DNA from: Candidatus Saccharimonadales bacterium
Lineage (GTDB): Bacteria; Patescibacteriota; Saccharimonadia; Saccharimonadales; Saccharimonadaceae
Direction: 5' to 3'
Length of the DNA stretch: 64,000 bases
Assembly (NCBI GenBank): GCA_035317825.1
Contig: DATHGB010000011.1
Location: 1-64,000 of the forward strand
Part shown: positions 25,674 to 34,070 of the stretch, in pieces
Layout: each line of letters begins with the position of its first letter
Position numbering within the stretch: the first letter of the stretch is position 1
Made by a program: the position numbers and the translations under genes
The notes under the pieces: generated by a model
Seen by the model: only the letters and a program-made list of their open reading frames with translations
What the model was told of the DNA's origin: nothing
Database searches by the model: none

Positions 25674-26918
25674 ATGGGTGACGAATTAAATTCTTTACAA
25701 CCCAAGCGCGGTAGAATACTACTCGTTGCTCTTGTCGTGATTGCAATTGTTGCCGGCCTATCGGTAACGGCTTGGTTTGTCTGGTTTAATCCCCAAAAGC
25801 AATCTCCTTCAACCACGCCAATTACCACACTGAATACCCCACTGATCCAGCCAGAACTAATAACAACAGGATTAAAGTCTCCAACGAGTATTTTAGCAAC
25901 GCCTGATTCGATAGATTCACGATTATTTATAGTCGAACAAGATGGTCTTATACGTATTATTGATAAGTCGAGAAAACTAAACGAAAAACCGTTTCTCGAT
26001 ATATCTTCTAAGATTCTTCAAGGAGGTGAAATGGGACTCCTTGGAATGGCATTTCATCCTCCGTATAAGCAGAACGGATATTTCTATATTAACTATATTG
26101 ATAAAAACCAAAACACTGTCATTGCTCGGTACGCTGTGACGCCCAACGCGGATACCGCCGATCCTACGAGCGAAAAAATCCTCTTCACACTCAAGCAACC
26201 CTACACGAATCATAATGGCGGTGCTCTTGTATTTGGGCCTGATAGCTACTTATATATAGCACTGGGTGATGGCGGCAGCGCGGGAGATCCAGAAAATCGT
26301 GCCCAAAACAAGGCCGAGTATTTCGGTAAGATTTTACGAATAGACGTTGATCACGGTGATCCTTATGTAATTCCGCCTAATAATCCATTTGTTAACGAAG
26401 CGAATAGTAAGCCGGAAATTTGGGCATACGGCCTACGCAATCCTTGGCGAATCAGTTTTGATAAAGAGACGGGTGATCTCTACATTGCGGATGTTGGACA
26501 AGGCGAATTGGAGGAAGTAAACATTCAAAAATCATCCAGTAAAGGCGGCGAGAATTATGGCTGGCGTTGCTACGAAGGTAAACAGGCGTACAAATTAGAC
26601 GGCTGTGGAGACAGTAGTAAGTATGTCATGCCGGTATTGGAATATGATCACAAAGGAGACCGCTGTTCTATTACCGGAGGGTACGTCTATCGCGGAGAGA
26701 GGTATCCAGCATTAAGCGGCAAGTATTTCTATGGTGATTACTGCAACGGTCAGTTATTCTATGCTGGAAATGAAAATAACACTTGGACAAATGTTCTTGC
26801 CGCCCAAACTCCTTATTCGATCAGCACCTTTGGGCAAGATAGCAACGGCGAGCTTTACTTTGCCGATTTTAAAACGGGTAGTATTTACCATATACAAGAC
26901 AGAGCGAATGAGCAGTGA
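25674..26918 (+). CDS. Membrane-anchored PQQ-type sugar dehydrogenase
   Basis: 414 residues. One N-terminal membrane helix (ILLVALVVIAIVAGLSVTAW) is followed by a six-bladed propeller of the glucose/sorbosone dehydrogenase family: GEMGLLGMAFHPPYKQNGYF, HNGGALVFGPDSYLYIALGD, GLRNPWRISFD and DVGQGELEEVN. Related enzymes oxidise sugars with PQQ. No PQQ genes are in the window, so the cofactor might come from outside or the protein may serve another role. The gene reads against the usual direction of the array. Confidence 0.87.
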   Translation: MGDELNSLQPKRGRILLVALVVIAIVAGLSVTAWFVWFNPQKQSPSTTPITTLNTPLIQPELITTGLKSPTSILATPDSIDSRLFIVEQDGLIRIIDKSRKLNEKPFLDISSKILQGGEMGLLGMAFHPPYKQNGYFYINYIDKNQNTVIARYAVTPNADTADPTSEKILFTLKQPYTNHNGGALVFGPDSYLYIALGDGGSAGDPENRAQNKAEYFGKILRIDVDHGDPYVIPPNNPFVNEANSKPEIWAYGLRNPWRISFDKETGDLYIADVGQGELEEVNIQKSSSKGGENYGWRCYEGKQAYKLDGCGDSSKYVMPVLEYDHKGDRCSITGGYVYRGERYPALSGKYFYGDYCNGQLFYAGNENNTWTNVLAAQTPYSISTFGQDSNGELYFADFKTGSIYHIQDRANEQ

Positions 26919-27030
26919 TAGCAAACTTTTACGTCTTTGGTTAGCATCAAAAGCAGTTTCTAGCCCCCTATAGTCTGCACATTAGTGAGATTTCTGATGT
27001 GTAACTTGCTTAAAAGGATAGGTTTGAATA

Positions 27031-27060
27031 TGGCACAGCTTGTCGTACGAAATTAGAACG
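27031..27060 (-). repeat. Array 1 site, copy 5
   Basis: 30 bases beginning TGGCACAGCT and ending AATTAGAACG. Confidence 0.7.
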
Positions 27061-27085
27061 ACCTTGAATACGGGATGAGAGCGTA

Positions 27086-27952
27086 TTATTTGTGAAATTC
27101 TTCTTGATAGAGTAGGCGAGCTTTATCGGAAATTCGTTGTGCACCTTCTCGTTCTCCTGTGGCTTGCTTTCCGAACGCTTCGCCGATACTTCCGAGTAAT
27201 CTTGTACGTATGATGAGCTTTTGTTCAGGTAACACCATGCCCATGTCACGTGCTGCTAGTGCCGCCATTACTCTTTTTAATGAAAATGTGTCTGGCCGCA
27301 TAAGAGCCACTTTTACTATGTCGTGGGTGTCGTCCGGCATCTGATTAATTATTTGTCCGAAGCCTTTATACCAAGGTAAGTCCGCGTCTCCGCCTGTCGG
27401 AAAGATGGTAACGGAGCCGGTCTGCGCTATTTCAGAAGCATGTGTAAGCGCGGCGCTATTGACGACTCTTAACGTCTCTCTAGGAAGTTTTAAAGCCTGA
27501 GGATGACGGTTACGTCGCATGAAATCACGAGGGTGTCGCAGTGACGGTTTATTCTCTGCAGCGTAGCTGCCTGGGATAACAGGTATGACCAATTCTTTTC
27601 CAGCATCTCCCGAAGCCTGCATTAATCGCCCGGCAAATGAGGTGGGCATCGCAAGTACATATGAAGCATTGCGGTCTGATAGAGACATGGCGGCCTGTAC
27701 TAGTAGAGGCTCTATTCTTTGTCGATGATCACTGGCAATTATAAGACCTTCCCCTTCTTCGGGTAAGTCGTCTCCTTCGATCTCTATTTCGATTCCGGCT
27801 GAGCTAAATGTATCAATGGTTGCACTTGCAAAACCAGTTTCCACTGCTAATGCGCCCATTCTATGGACAAACCTCGGAACTATGGGTAAGGAGAGGTGTG
27901 GAATGTCAAATGATTGCTGCAGCTTACTATGATTTTCAAGTGAACGTGGCAT
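27086..27952 (-). CDS. PlsC-like acyltransferase, divergent
   Basis: 288 residues. LIIASDHRQRIEPLLVQAAM resembles the H-x4-D block of glycerolipid acyltransferases, with Glu in place of Asp, and SVTIFPTGGDADLPWYKGFG resembles the later F-P-E-G block with T in place of E. The fold is probably PlsC-like, but activity is doubtful because of these changes. It stops 25 bases before site copy 5. Confidence 0.6.
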   Translation of the reverse strand: MPRSLENHSKLQQSFDIPHLSLPIVPRFVHRMGALAVETGFASATIDTFSSAGIEIEIEGDDLPEEGEGLIIASDHRQRIEPLLVQAAMSLSDRNASYVLAMPTSFAGRLMQASGDAGKELVIPVIPGSYAAENKPSLRHPRDFMRRNRHPQALKLPRETLRVVNSAALTHASEIAQTGSVTIFPTGGDADLPWYKGFGQIINQMPDDTHDIVKVALMRPDTFSLKRVMAALAARDMGMVLPEQKLIIRTRLLGSIGEAFGKQATGEREGAQRISDKARLLYQEEFHK

Positions 27953-28019
27953 AATTTATGTTATAATAGCATAATATGTTTAAATATGCAAATTTAATGA
28001 TATGTCAATTACCATAGCA

Positions 28020-28101
28020 AACAAGTACGAGCTGCTAATTCTAACTTGGCCTATGCGATATCAGGACTAAAATTACCGATCAAACTAATGAGTTCGAGGT
28101 T
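28020..28101 (-). repeat. Long flank repeat next to copy 6
   Basis: About 80 bases that resemble the sequence adjoining copies 9 and 14 and the tRNA-Arg itself. On the minus strand it carries a GGCCAA-GTTAGAA motif. The likeness is partial. Confidence 0.4.
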
Positions 28102-28131
28102 TGGTACTGCGCTTTGTACGAAATTAGAACT
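28102..28131 (-). repeat. Array 1 site, copy 6
   Basis: 30 bases beginning TGGTACTGCG and ending AATTAGAACT. Confidence 0.8.
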
Positions 28132-28207
28132 AAACTAAATATTATCGTATGATTTACCTAACTAGGTTGCTCTAAAAATATTTCTGCTCTCCAGTTTAGT
28201 TTGCTGA

Positions 28208-28699
28208 TTAATACCTTACTCTCAAGATTAGAAAACGAAATAAGAGAAACAGTATAAGTAAAATTGCACCAACTATAACAATAAACCGGTCCAGCTTTTC
28301 ATTATCAATGTACTTTTTGCTGAAGTCGTATAGTGCCAGCCCAAAAAGACCACCAAGAGTATTCGTGATTATATCCGTTATATCTGTTGTTCCAATCGCG
28401 AGTACGAATTGAATTACCTCGGCAGCAAGACTAAAAACAAATACAAACGTGAGCTTTCGCCAAAAATTAGTTTGTTTGAGATTAACGCTTAAAAGCAGGC
28501 CAAAAGGAATAAAAACGACAAAGTTGTCAATCAACTCTCTCGAATTGTCTCCTGAAGCAGCTACAAATGGAATCAAGTTAAGACTTCTCGTTTGATGATC
28601 TAATAATACCGAGGGTAAATCAAATGAAAATTTGAACAAAACTAACCATAGTAGGGTGAACAGGTATAAGACAAATACTGTTTTGGATAATGATTTCAC
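28208..28699 (-). CDS. VanZ-like membrane protein
   Basis: 163 residues with about five membrane helices. SLNLIPFVAASGDNSRELID, NFVVFIPFGLLLSVN and DITDIITNTLGGLFGLALYD are the three VanZ motifs. VanZ proteins confer low-level glycopeptide resistance in some bacteria; the normal role is unknown. The start is GTG 28699. Confidence 0.88.
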   Translation of the reverse strand: MKSLSKTVFVLYLFTLLWLVLFKFSFDLPSVLLDHQTRSLNLIPFVAASGDNSRELIDNFVVFIPFGLLLSVNLKQTNFWRKLTFVFVFSLAAEVIQFVLAIGTTDITDIITNTLGGLFGLALYDFSKKYIDNEKLDRFIVIVGAILLILFLLFRFLILRVRY

Positions 28700-28763
28700 T
28701 TGCGATAGCTCTAGATCTTTTGGCGACTATAGCATGGTTTCGCTGTGAATGGGCTGAAAAGAA

Positions 28764-28793
28764 CAAAAAGCCATTATGCACGAAATTAGAACC
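28764..28793 (-). repeat. Array 1 site, copy 7 (left half degraded)
   Basis: The right half (TATGCACGAAATTAGAACC) is intact; the TGGTAC end is lost. Confidence 0.6.
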
Positions 28794-28818
28794 GAGCTGG
28801 TGAATTTGAGAGTTTAAG

Positions 28819-29379
28819 TTATCGTAAGTAGGCTGCGCTTAAAATAATAATGAAAAAGCCCCAGTAAAAAATCATCTGATAAAGGAGACTATGTTCTCGG
28901 GTGCTACGTACGAAGAAATAAAGGAATATGAATAGCAGTGATAGGCCAAGGTAAACAAGTGCCGAATATTTTAAGACTACAGAGACGGCTGGGGATAGTG
29001 CTATAAATACGGTAATCGGTATAATCATAGCCCCGGCAATAAATGCGAGTACGTTATGAATACGGCTCAATTTGCCAGGCCTATCAGGAATCCATCCAAT
29101 AAGAATTTGGCATATAGCAGCCACACCAATACACCAACCGAATAAAGGAGGTAGTTGTAGCGTGGGCATAAACCACCAAAAAAAGAATGGGTAGATGAAT
29201 AGTGCCGTAACCGTCGCCCCGATCCCCATAGTGATGTATGCACTGGGATGTGCGGCAGCATGAAGACTTAACGTCATTGATTTATCGCCACGCCACTTAT
29301 AGAGCATCACGATAACGGCTATCGTGCCAAAAAGTAGACCATATAGCCCAAAGTAGTGCAGATCTTCATTCGGTTGCAT
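28819..29379 (-). CDS. Six-helix membrane protein
   Basis: 186 residues, about six membrane segments, no catalytic motif seen and no family recognised. TATGAT lies 6 bases before the ATG. It forms one cassette between copies 8 and 7. Confidence 0.72.
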   Translation of the reverse strand: MQPNEDLHYFGLYGLLFGTIAVIVMLYKWRGDKSMTLSLHAAAHPSAYITMGIGATVTALFIYPFFFWWFMPTLQLPPLFGWCIGVAAICQILIGWIPDRPGKLSRIHNVLAFIAGAMIIPITVFIALSPAVSVVLKYSALVYLGLSLLFIFLYFFVRSTREHSLLYQMIFYWGFFIIILSAAYLR

Positions 29380-29396
29380 GACCTAATCATACCAAA

Positions 29397-29420
29397 CAAA
29401 AAAGACTTCCGAAGAAGTCC
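29397..29420 (-). terminator. Terminator at the front of a cassette
   Basis: Minus strand GACTTC-TTCG-GAAGTC followed by TTTTTTG, closely alike to the terminator at 24287-24313 and in the same position relative to a site. Confidence 0.75.
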
Positions 29421-29438
29421 ATCCATAATGTCTATGCT

Positions 29439-29468
29439 CGGTACGGCTCAAGTCAGCTATACTGAAGT
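29439..29468 (-). repeat. Array 1 site, copy 8 (degraded)
   Basis: Only the left end CGGTACGGCT is kept, preceded by a TCTATGC flank; the right half no longer matches. Confidence 0.4.
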
Positions 29469-29470
29469 AC

Positions 29471-29989
29471 ATGGAAAAGTTTGTAGATGTACTAAGGGTT
29501 GGTGGAAAAACAAATTCACTTGGCAGGGCGAATGAGGTAATAAGTGCTGTTTTGGAGGATAAGTCTTTATTGGAAGAGTTGTACGAATCTCTATTTGATG
29601 ACGACGCTTGGGTGCGAATGCGAGCAGCGGATTGTCTTGAGAAGATTTGTAGGGCTCATCCGGATTGGATTGAATCCTACATAGATAGAATGCTAGATGG
29701 CTTGACGACGAGTAGTCAGCCGTCTATCCAATGGCACTTAGCACAGATATTCGCAGAGGTAAATTTAATGGACAACCAAAAGAAGCGGGCTGTTGTCTGG
29801 TTGAAAGGGCTACTCTCGACGAAAGATGTCGATTGGATTGTTTCCGCCAATACAATGAAAACCTTAGTCCAATTTCATCATGACGGACTAGTTATGAAAG
29901 ATGAACTCGTACCATTGTTTGGACTTCAGCAACAGCATAAATCAAATACGGTACGAAAAAAAGCATCACAATTTCTACAGGATTTGTAG
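29471..29989 (+). CDS. HEAT-repeat-like protein
   Basis: 172 residues, all helical. DDDAWVRMRAADCLEKICRA and later NTVRKKASQFLQDL have the pattern of HEAT/armadillo repeats, which bind proteins or nucleic acids. No enzyme motif. TATACT lies 7 bases before the ATG. It faces right, against the array direction. Confidence 0.72.
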   Translation: MEKFVDVLRVGGKTNSLGRANEVISAVLEDKSLLEELYESLFDDDAWVRMRAADCLEKICRAHPDWIESYIDRMLDGLTTSSQPSIQWHLAQIFAEVNLMDNQKKRAVVWLKGLLSTKDVDWIVSANTMKTLVQFHHDGLVMKDELVPLFGLQQQHKSNTVRKKASQFLQDL

Positions 29990-29999
29990 ATTTTCCAAC

Positions 30000-30075
30000 A
30001 AAAGCCAAACAACTACGTCGGAATCAATAAATTGGCCTATAAAGTTCTAACTAAACCATATTTATTATCAAGATT
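30000..30075 (-). repeat. Long flank repeat next to copy 9
   Basis: Contains AATTGGCCTATAAAGTTCTA and ATTATCAAGATT, alike to the regions at 33964-34040 and 35510-35585. Confidence 0.45.
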
Positions 30076-30105
30076 CGGTACGGCGCTATGTATGAAATTA
30101 GAACC
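30076..30105 (-). repeat. Array 1 site, copy 9
   Basis: 30 bases beginning CGGTACGGCG and ending AATTAGAACC. A chance ORF (30032-30241) runs across it. Confidence 0.8.
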
Positions 30106-30124
30106 AATCTTGCGGCATATTACG

Positions 30125-30988
30125 CTATGTACCCAAGAGCATAATACTCACGATGGATATGTAGATAAAAAATATAAAACGCGCCAAATTACCATTGCGC
30201 TTGCGAATAGCACTCACTACTCTCACTTCTTTTGGCCATAACAAAAATAAATTTAGAAACACTGCGGCTATAGAGACGTAAAAAAGAATACCTCTTCCAT
30301 TGCTAATGTGGATTCCTACTATGATCGCTAGATACGCTAGACAGGTCAATGTAATTATTAATTTATGGGTGATACCCGGGCCGTACTGGACGAGCAATGT
30401 TCTTTTATTGTGCAAGGAATCTCCTTTTATATCCTTGAAATCTTTTAGAGATACAATACCTGCTGAGAAAAGAAAGGAAGCTACTAATAATAGGCATCCC
30501 TGTGCGCTCAGGGTTTCATTTGCGATAATATATCCTAATAACAAAGGCATGATGCCATAGCAAATACCCAGTGTGATAAGTGCGAGTGCTCCCCGACCCT
30601 TAAAATTAGCAGGCCCGGAATAAAGCCAACCCAAGAGAAAATACATGCTTAACCATAATAATGCTAAATTACTAAGTAGTGCTGCCGTGATACACCCTAT
30701 AATCATTAAGCCGAGTAAAAGATCTCGTAGATCCTTTCGGGAGACCCGACTATCTGCAAGAGGAATATCTTTCCTCCGATTTGCTGTATCGATCTTGTAG
30801 TCAGATAGATCATTATAAATTGTTACAAATCCGTAACTGGTCACAATAAGTAGTGAGCATAATATAAATGCCGCTACATTCGTGACATTATATGCGACAA
30901 GAATAGAACTGCATAATAGCCAAGGTAATAAAGTGGAAGATATTCTTAGTGACTGAGCGAGAGAATGTGTTCGACTGATCTGCTGCAT
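30125..30988 (-). CDS. UbiA-family prenyltransferase
   Basis: 287 residues, eight to nine membrane helices. The two Asp-rich motifs are IYNDLSDYKIDTANRRKD and SLKDFKDIKGDSLHNKRT. Such enzymes attach a polyprenyl chain to an aromatic or other acceptor. The acceptor is unknown. The ATG follows directly after the stop of the gene at 30989-31360, so they are one operon in one cassette. Confidence 0.88.
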   Translation of the reverse strand: MQQISRTHSLAQSLRISSTLLPWLLCSSILVAYNVTNVAAFILCSLLIVTSYGFVTIYNDLSDYKIDTANRRKDIPLADSRVSRKDLRDLLLGLMIIGCITAALLSNLALLWLSMYFLLGWLYSGPANFKGRGALALITLGICYGIMPLLLGYIIANETLSAQGCLLLVASFLFSAGIVSLKDFKDIKGDSLHNKRTLLVQYGPGITHKLIITLTCLAYLAIIVGIHISNGRGILFYVSIAAVFLNLFLLWPKEVRVVSAIRKRNGNLARFIFFIYISIVSIMLLGT

Positions 30989-31360
30989 CTACGCGGCGAA
31001 CTCTTTTTCTTCTGCCGAGACTGTTAATTGAAAAATGTATGCTGAATAAATGACGCTGAGTGTCAGGAGAACTATGGCTATTGATCTTGCGGAAGCTTTT
31101 TTAAGGCCAAGATAGATGCCAATCCAAAGAATGAGTAGTAAGGTAATTGGCCAGTAGAAAGGTATGAGCAGCGCAGGCAGAGTGATTACTATAGAGGGCT
31201 CATGTGACGCCCATCCTGAGGGGTTAAATAGACTAGCAACGAACCAGCTTATGAACGGCAAAATAATTGCTGCAATTGCTAGAGTGCCCTCTTTTGGCAT
31301 TTTATTAGGCTGATCACGAATAGGACTTACTTTTATGTTGGCTGATTTTTTTGTTGTCAT
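30989..31360 (-). CDS. Small membrane protein paired with UbiA-like gene
   Basis: 123 residues with three membrane helices and a Lys-rich N-terminus. No family recognised. TATTAT lies 6 bases before the ATG. It is translated just before the UbiA gene (TAG-ATG junction) and may assist it. Confidence 0.72.
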   Translation of the reverse strand: MTTKKSANIKVSPIRDQPNKMPKEGTLAIAAIILPFISWFVASLFNPSGWASHEPSIVITLPALLIPFYWPITLLLILWIGIYLGLKKASARSIAIVLLTLSVIYSAYIFQLTVSAEEKEFAA

Positions 31361-31455
31361 GAATATATAATAGCTTATTACAGCTAATGTCGAACAGAAT
31401 GAAAAGTTGATCTTGTTTGTTTAATCCTGTGCCTAATTTTTATACACCACGGAAA

Positions 31456-31485
31456 TGGTACGGTACTATGTATGAAATTAGAACC
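31456..31485 (-). repeat. Array 1 site, copy 10
   Basis: 30 bases beginning TGGTACGGTA and ending AATTAGAACC, with the hairpin flank (TATACACCACGGAAA) on the left. Confidence 0.82.
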
Positions 31486-31515
31486 GAGTTAGCGAACGCT
31501 AATATATCAATTCTC

Positions 31516-31956
31516 TCAATGCAAATACTCCAAGGGAGGTTGGATCCAACCTGACAGTAGCAAAATAACAATCAAAATAGTATACAGTACCGACCAAACT
31601 AGACTCGATTTTAGCTCTTTTTTAAAATTGATGGGCTTCGAGGAACGAATAGCGTGTTTCATTCCATACTGTAGCAACACCAAGCCTAAAATGTTTGTAA
31701 GTAAGTATCCGACTACAAAAGCTACATTAAACCATACCGGCTGCATCCAAGTAACTGTCCCTGCAAACAGATAGGCTAGGGGTATATTGATTAAAAGATC
31801 ATTCCACCAGGATATAGGCGAAAGCAAAAAACCAATTATAGCTAACGCTCCACCGCCGGCTCGCTTAACGATACGACGAGCCCGTTTTTTATCAGGTATC
31901 ACTGACGGTATTGATTCAATAGGACTTAAAGCATTCTCGGTATCAGTATCTGGCAT
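31516..31956 (-). CDS. Four-helix membrane protein
   Basis: 146 residues with a charged N-terminus (DKKRARRIVKRAGGG) and about four membrane helices. No family recognised. TACACT lies 6 bases before the ATG. Single gene of its cassette. Confidence 0.72.
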   Translation of the reverse strand: MPDTDTENALSPIESIPSVIPDKKRARRIVKRAGGGALAIIGFLLSPISWWNDLLINIPLAYLFAGTVTWMQPVWFNVAFVVGYLLTNILGLVLLQYGMKHAIRSSKPINFKKELKSSLVWSVLYTILIVILLLSGWIQPPLEYLH

Positions 31957-32000
31957 ATCTTAAGTGTACCATCGCGTAGGGGTATCATGTGCAACAGATT

Positions 32001-32030
32001 TGTTTTGACGTTATGTACGAAATTAGAGCT
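32001..32030 (-). repeat. Array 1 site, copy 11 (left end degraded)
   Basis: The right half TTATGTACGAAATTAGAGCT is kept; the left end has lost TGGTAC. Confidence 0.6.
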
Positions 32031-32050
32031 AAACTGATTGTATGTAACGA

Positions 32051-32596
32051 CTAGTATTGTTGTATTGACTGAGCAAGCTCAACGAGTTTATCGTTCGCAC
32101 CTGCAGGATAAATACTACATTTACGATTGTTTTGATAGATATAACGTAGGCCGTCTTTGGTAGGTGTAATTTCGCTAATGTATTTTTCAGCCGTGTGCAC
32201 ATCTTTTGAAGTACTTATCTGAACCATTTTGTCACACGAAGGATCGTCATTGCTTTTCTGGTTACCAACAACATCGGTAGTGCTTAAGTATAAGTTCGCT
32301 TTGAAGTTGGGTGATGTAGAATATTGTAGCTTACGACTTATATCGGTTAAGGGAATGAAGATGCGGAATTCAGGAATATACACTCTATTCTCGCTTACGC
32401 TAATAATTGGTGTCATATATCGTTTGGATTCACTTTCATTTATTAATCGTGCTAAAGATGAAGACGTACTATGCTCATTGTTTGTGTGAAACTTTACGAT
32501 ATAACCTATAGTTATAATCTGTATCGAAAGTAGGACTATAAAAGCAAACCATAACTTATTGATCTTTGGCTTTTTAGTGGACGATTTTTTAACCAT
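32051..32596 (-). CDS. Single-pass membrane protein
   Basis: 181 residues. A basic start (MVKKSSTKKPKINK) is followed by one membrane helix (LWFAFIVLLSIQIITIGYIV), then an outward domain of about 140 residues with two Cys (DPSCDK and NRKCSI) that may form a disulfide. No family recognised. TATTAT lies 6 bases before the ATG. Confidence 0.72.
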   Translation of the reverse strand: MVKKSSTKKPKINKLWFAFIVLLSIQIITIGYIVKFHTNNEHSTSSSLARLINESESKRYMTPIISVSENRVYIPEFRIFIPLTDISRKLQYSTSPNFKANLYLSTTDVVGNQKSNDDPSCDKMVQISTSKDVHTAEKYISEITPTKDGLRYIYQNNRKCSIYPAGANDKLVELAQSIQQY

Positions 32597-32650
32597 GAGT
32601 ATATAATAACAAAATATCTCCTAAGCGGAAGTATTTGATGTGTGCGGATA

Positions 32651-32671
32651 TAGTACCGTGTTAGAAAATTG
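32651..32671 (-). repeat. Possible relic of an array 1 site
   Basis: TAGTACCGTG-TTAGAAAATT keeps the left end and a shifted TTAGAA. Weak match. Confidence 0.3.
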
Positions 32672-32722
32672 GATCGCATCAGCTAGTTAAGGTTACGAGT
32701 ATGAGACTGGTATACTATGATA

Positions 32723-33064
32723 ATGGATGTTATAACTCTTGTTACGGTGTTTGTTTTTGTCGGTGTTATTCAATTATCTGCACGATTTAAGTTTCATCCT
32801 GTTTTGAGTAGTAGCCTGGTGGTTTTTTCACCTTTCTTACTCACACTACTGCTTAGATCGATATTCTTCAGCCAAGATGGATTTTCTTTATACAATCTTT
32901 TATCGTGGAGAGATATTGTCGTTGTTATTTTGCAGTTTCTTGCATCATTACTGCTATTTTATAAGATACGATATGAAGAAGACTCACTGGCTGCTTGGTT
33001 TGGATGGTCGCTTGCAGGTATGATAATTATCTTTTTGGCAATTCCATTTTTAGTACGAGGTTAG
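32723..33064 (+). CDS. Small four-helix membrane protein
   Basis: 113 residues from ATG 32723, chosen over ATG 32717 because TATACT lies 6 bases before it. Four hydrophobic segments; no family recognised. It reads against the array direction. Confidence 0.68.
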   Translation: MDVITLVTVFVFVGVIQLSARFKFHPVLSSSLVVFSPFLLTLLLRSIFFSQDGFSLYNLLSWRDIVVVILQFLASLLLFYKIRYEEDSLAAWFGWSLAGMIIIFLAIPFLVRG

Positions 33065-33073
33065 TATGAAAAT

Positions 33074-33124
33074 AATTTCTATGCACCACAGAAATAGTAC
33101 AGCACTATGTATGAAATTAGAACT
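33074..33124 (-). repeat. Array 1 site, copy 13, with hairpin flank
   Basis: Core 33095-33124 begins TAGTACAGCA and ends AATTAGAACT. The flank 33074-33094 is nearly identical to that of copies 2 and 15. Confidence 0.85.
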
Positions 33125-33134
33125 GCGCTACGAC

Positions 33135-33539
33135 TTAAATTAACGTACCGGTTCTGCCACACTGAGAGCAGAGGGCATATTTTAAGATAGAATCCTCGTC
33201 GGTAATGTAGTCAGTGTATATGTCGCTAAGACGATCATCTTCACGTTCGTTTCGTAAGATACTTTCATATAAAGCCGGGTCAGTATCTCGTAATTTGTCG
33301 TAGTCAATTATTTCTCTTCCATGAACCTCAGTAAGGTATTTTTCATAATTTGCTCCGGCATGCCGGCGACCGACAATTTGAAAAGTTGACGAATCGTCGC
33401 TTGCCGATTCTGTGTGTGGCTGCGAATTGTGATTGTCGGTTTTATTAAAAAGCTTTTGTGCGGTCTTTTGAATCATTTCATTAGCGGCAAACGAAGCTTT
33501 ACAATTACTACATACGATTTGACCCGGTTCCCTATTCAT
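33135..33539 (-). CDS. Protein with a split CxxC pair
   Basis: 134 residues from ATG 33539, which overlaps the stop of the upstream PPC gene (33532). One CSNC near the N-terminus and one CSQC near the C-terminus could form a single zinc ribbon that closes the chain on itself. The middle is acidic and charged. No family recognised. Confidence 0.7.
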   Translation of the reverse strand: MNREPGQIVCSNCKASFAANEMIQKTAQKLFNKTDNHNSQPHTESASDDSSTFQIVGRRHAGANYEKYLTEVHGREIIDYDKLRDTDPALYESILRNEREDDRLSDIYTDYITDEDSILKYALCSQCGRTGTLI

Positions 33540-33945
33540 CAGGCCCACTCACAACCAACTCGGTGAAGCCGGTTTCCTTGTCCATTTCACGCTTTATCTC
33601 TACATCGTTATTAATACCGATAACAATCTCTGCTGTCGGATGGATAATCGTACCTTCTTTAAGATGTCCGCCATGAACGTTACCTTCATTGTCGGAAAAT
33701 GATATATGCAGGTGAGTGCCATTTGTAGAGACAGTGCCTACAAGTGAAACGATTTCAAAGTCATCTTTGAATGTCCTTATGTCTTGCGCATCCGGCTTAG
33801 CTCCGGCCATGCGTACAGTTGCCTGCTCAAGACCTCCTACGCATGTAACGATAAAGCCAGCTTTGATGGTGTTCTGTTTGATTACTTCTTCGATTGAGCT
33901 TTTAAGATCAGCGCCAGGCTTTAGCCGGAAGATTATTGTTTTCAT
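33532..33945 (-). CDS. PPC/DUF296-domain protein
   Basis: 137 residues. TIIFRLKPGADLKSSIEEVI, AGFIVTCVGGLEQATVRMAG, and GTHLHISFSDNEGNVHGGHL match the PPC (DUF296) domain, whose G-x-H-x-H part can bind metal. In bacteria these stand-alone proteins form trimers of unknown role. TATGAT lies 6 bases before the ATG. Confidence 0.87.
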   Translation of the reverse strand: MKTIIFRLKPGADLKSSIEEVIKQNTIKAGFIVTCVGGLEQATVRMAGAKPDAQDIRTFKDDFEIVSLVGTVSTNGTHLHISFSDNEGNVHGGHLKEGTIIHPTAEIVIGINNDVEIKREMDKETGFTELVVSGPDE

Positions 33946-33963
33946 ATATCCATCATAACAAAC

Positions 33964-34040
33964 AAAGGTTAGAACTGATTAACAGGTAGGGCGATAAAGT
34001 GGTCTACAAGTTCGAACTAAATCGTATCTGTATCGAGATT
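33964..34040 (-). repeat. Long flank repeat next to copy 14
   Basis: Shares its order of motifs (TTAGAAC, TGGTCTA, GTTCGAA, GAGATT) with 35507-35585, the sequence directly after tRNA-Arg(TCT). This suggests the tRNA-proximal DNA was copied along with the site. Confidence 0.6.
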
Positions 34041-34070
34041 TGGTACAGCACTATGTATGAAATTAGAACT
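34041..34070 (-). repeat. Array 1 site, copy 14
   Basis: Consensus 30-base copy. The upstream gene (34063-34848) uses TAA inside this site as its stop codon. Confidence 0.85.

Noticed and set aside
30032-30241. 69-residue ORF
   Set aside because: It runs through site copy 9 into the antisense of the UbiA gene and has no coding character.
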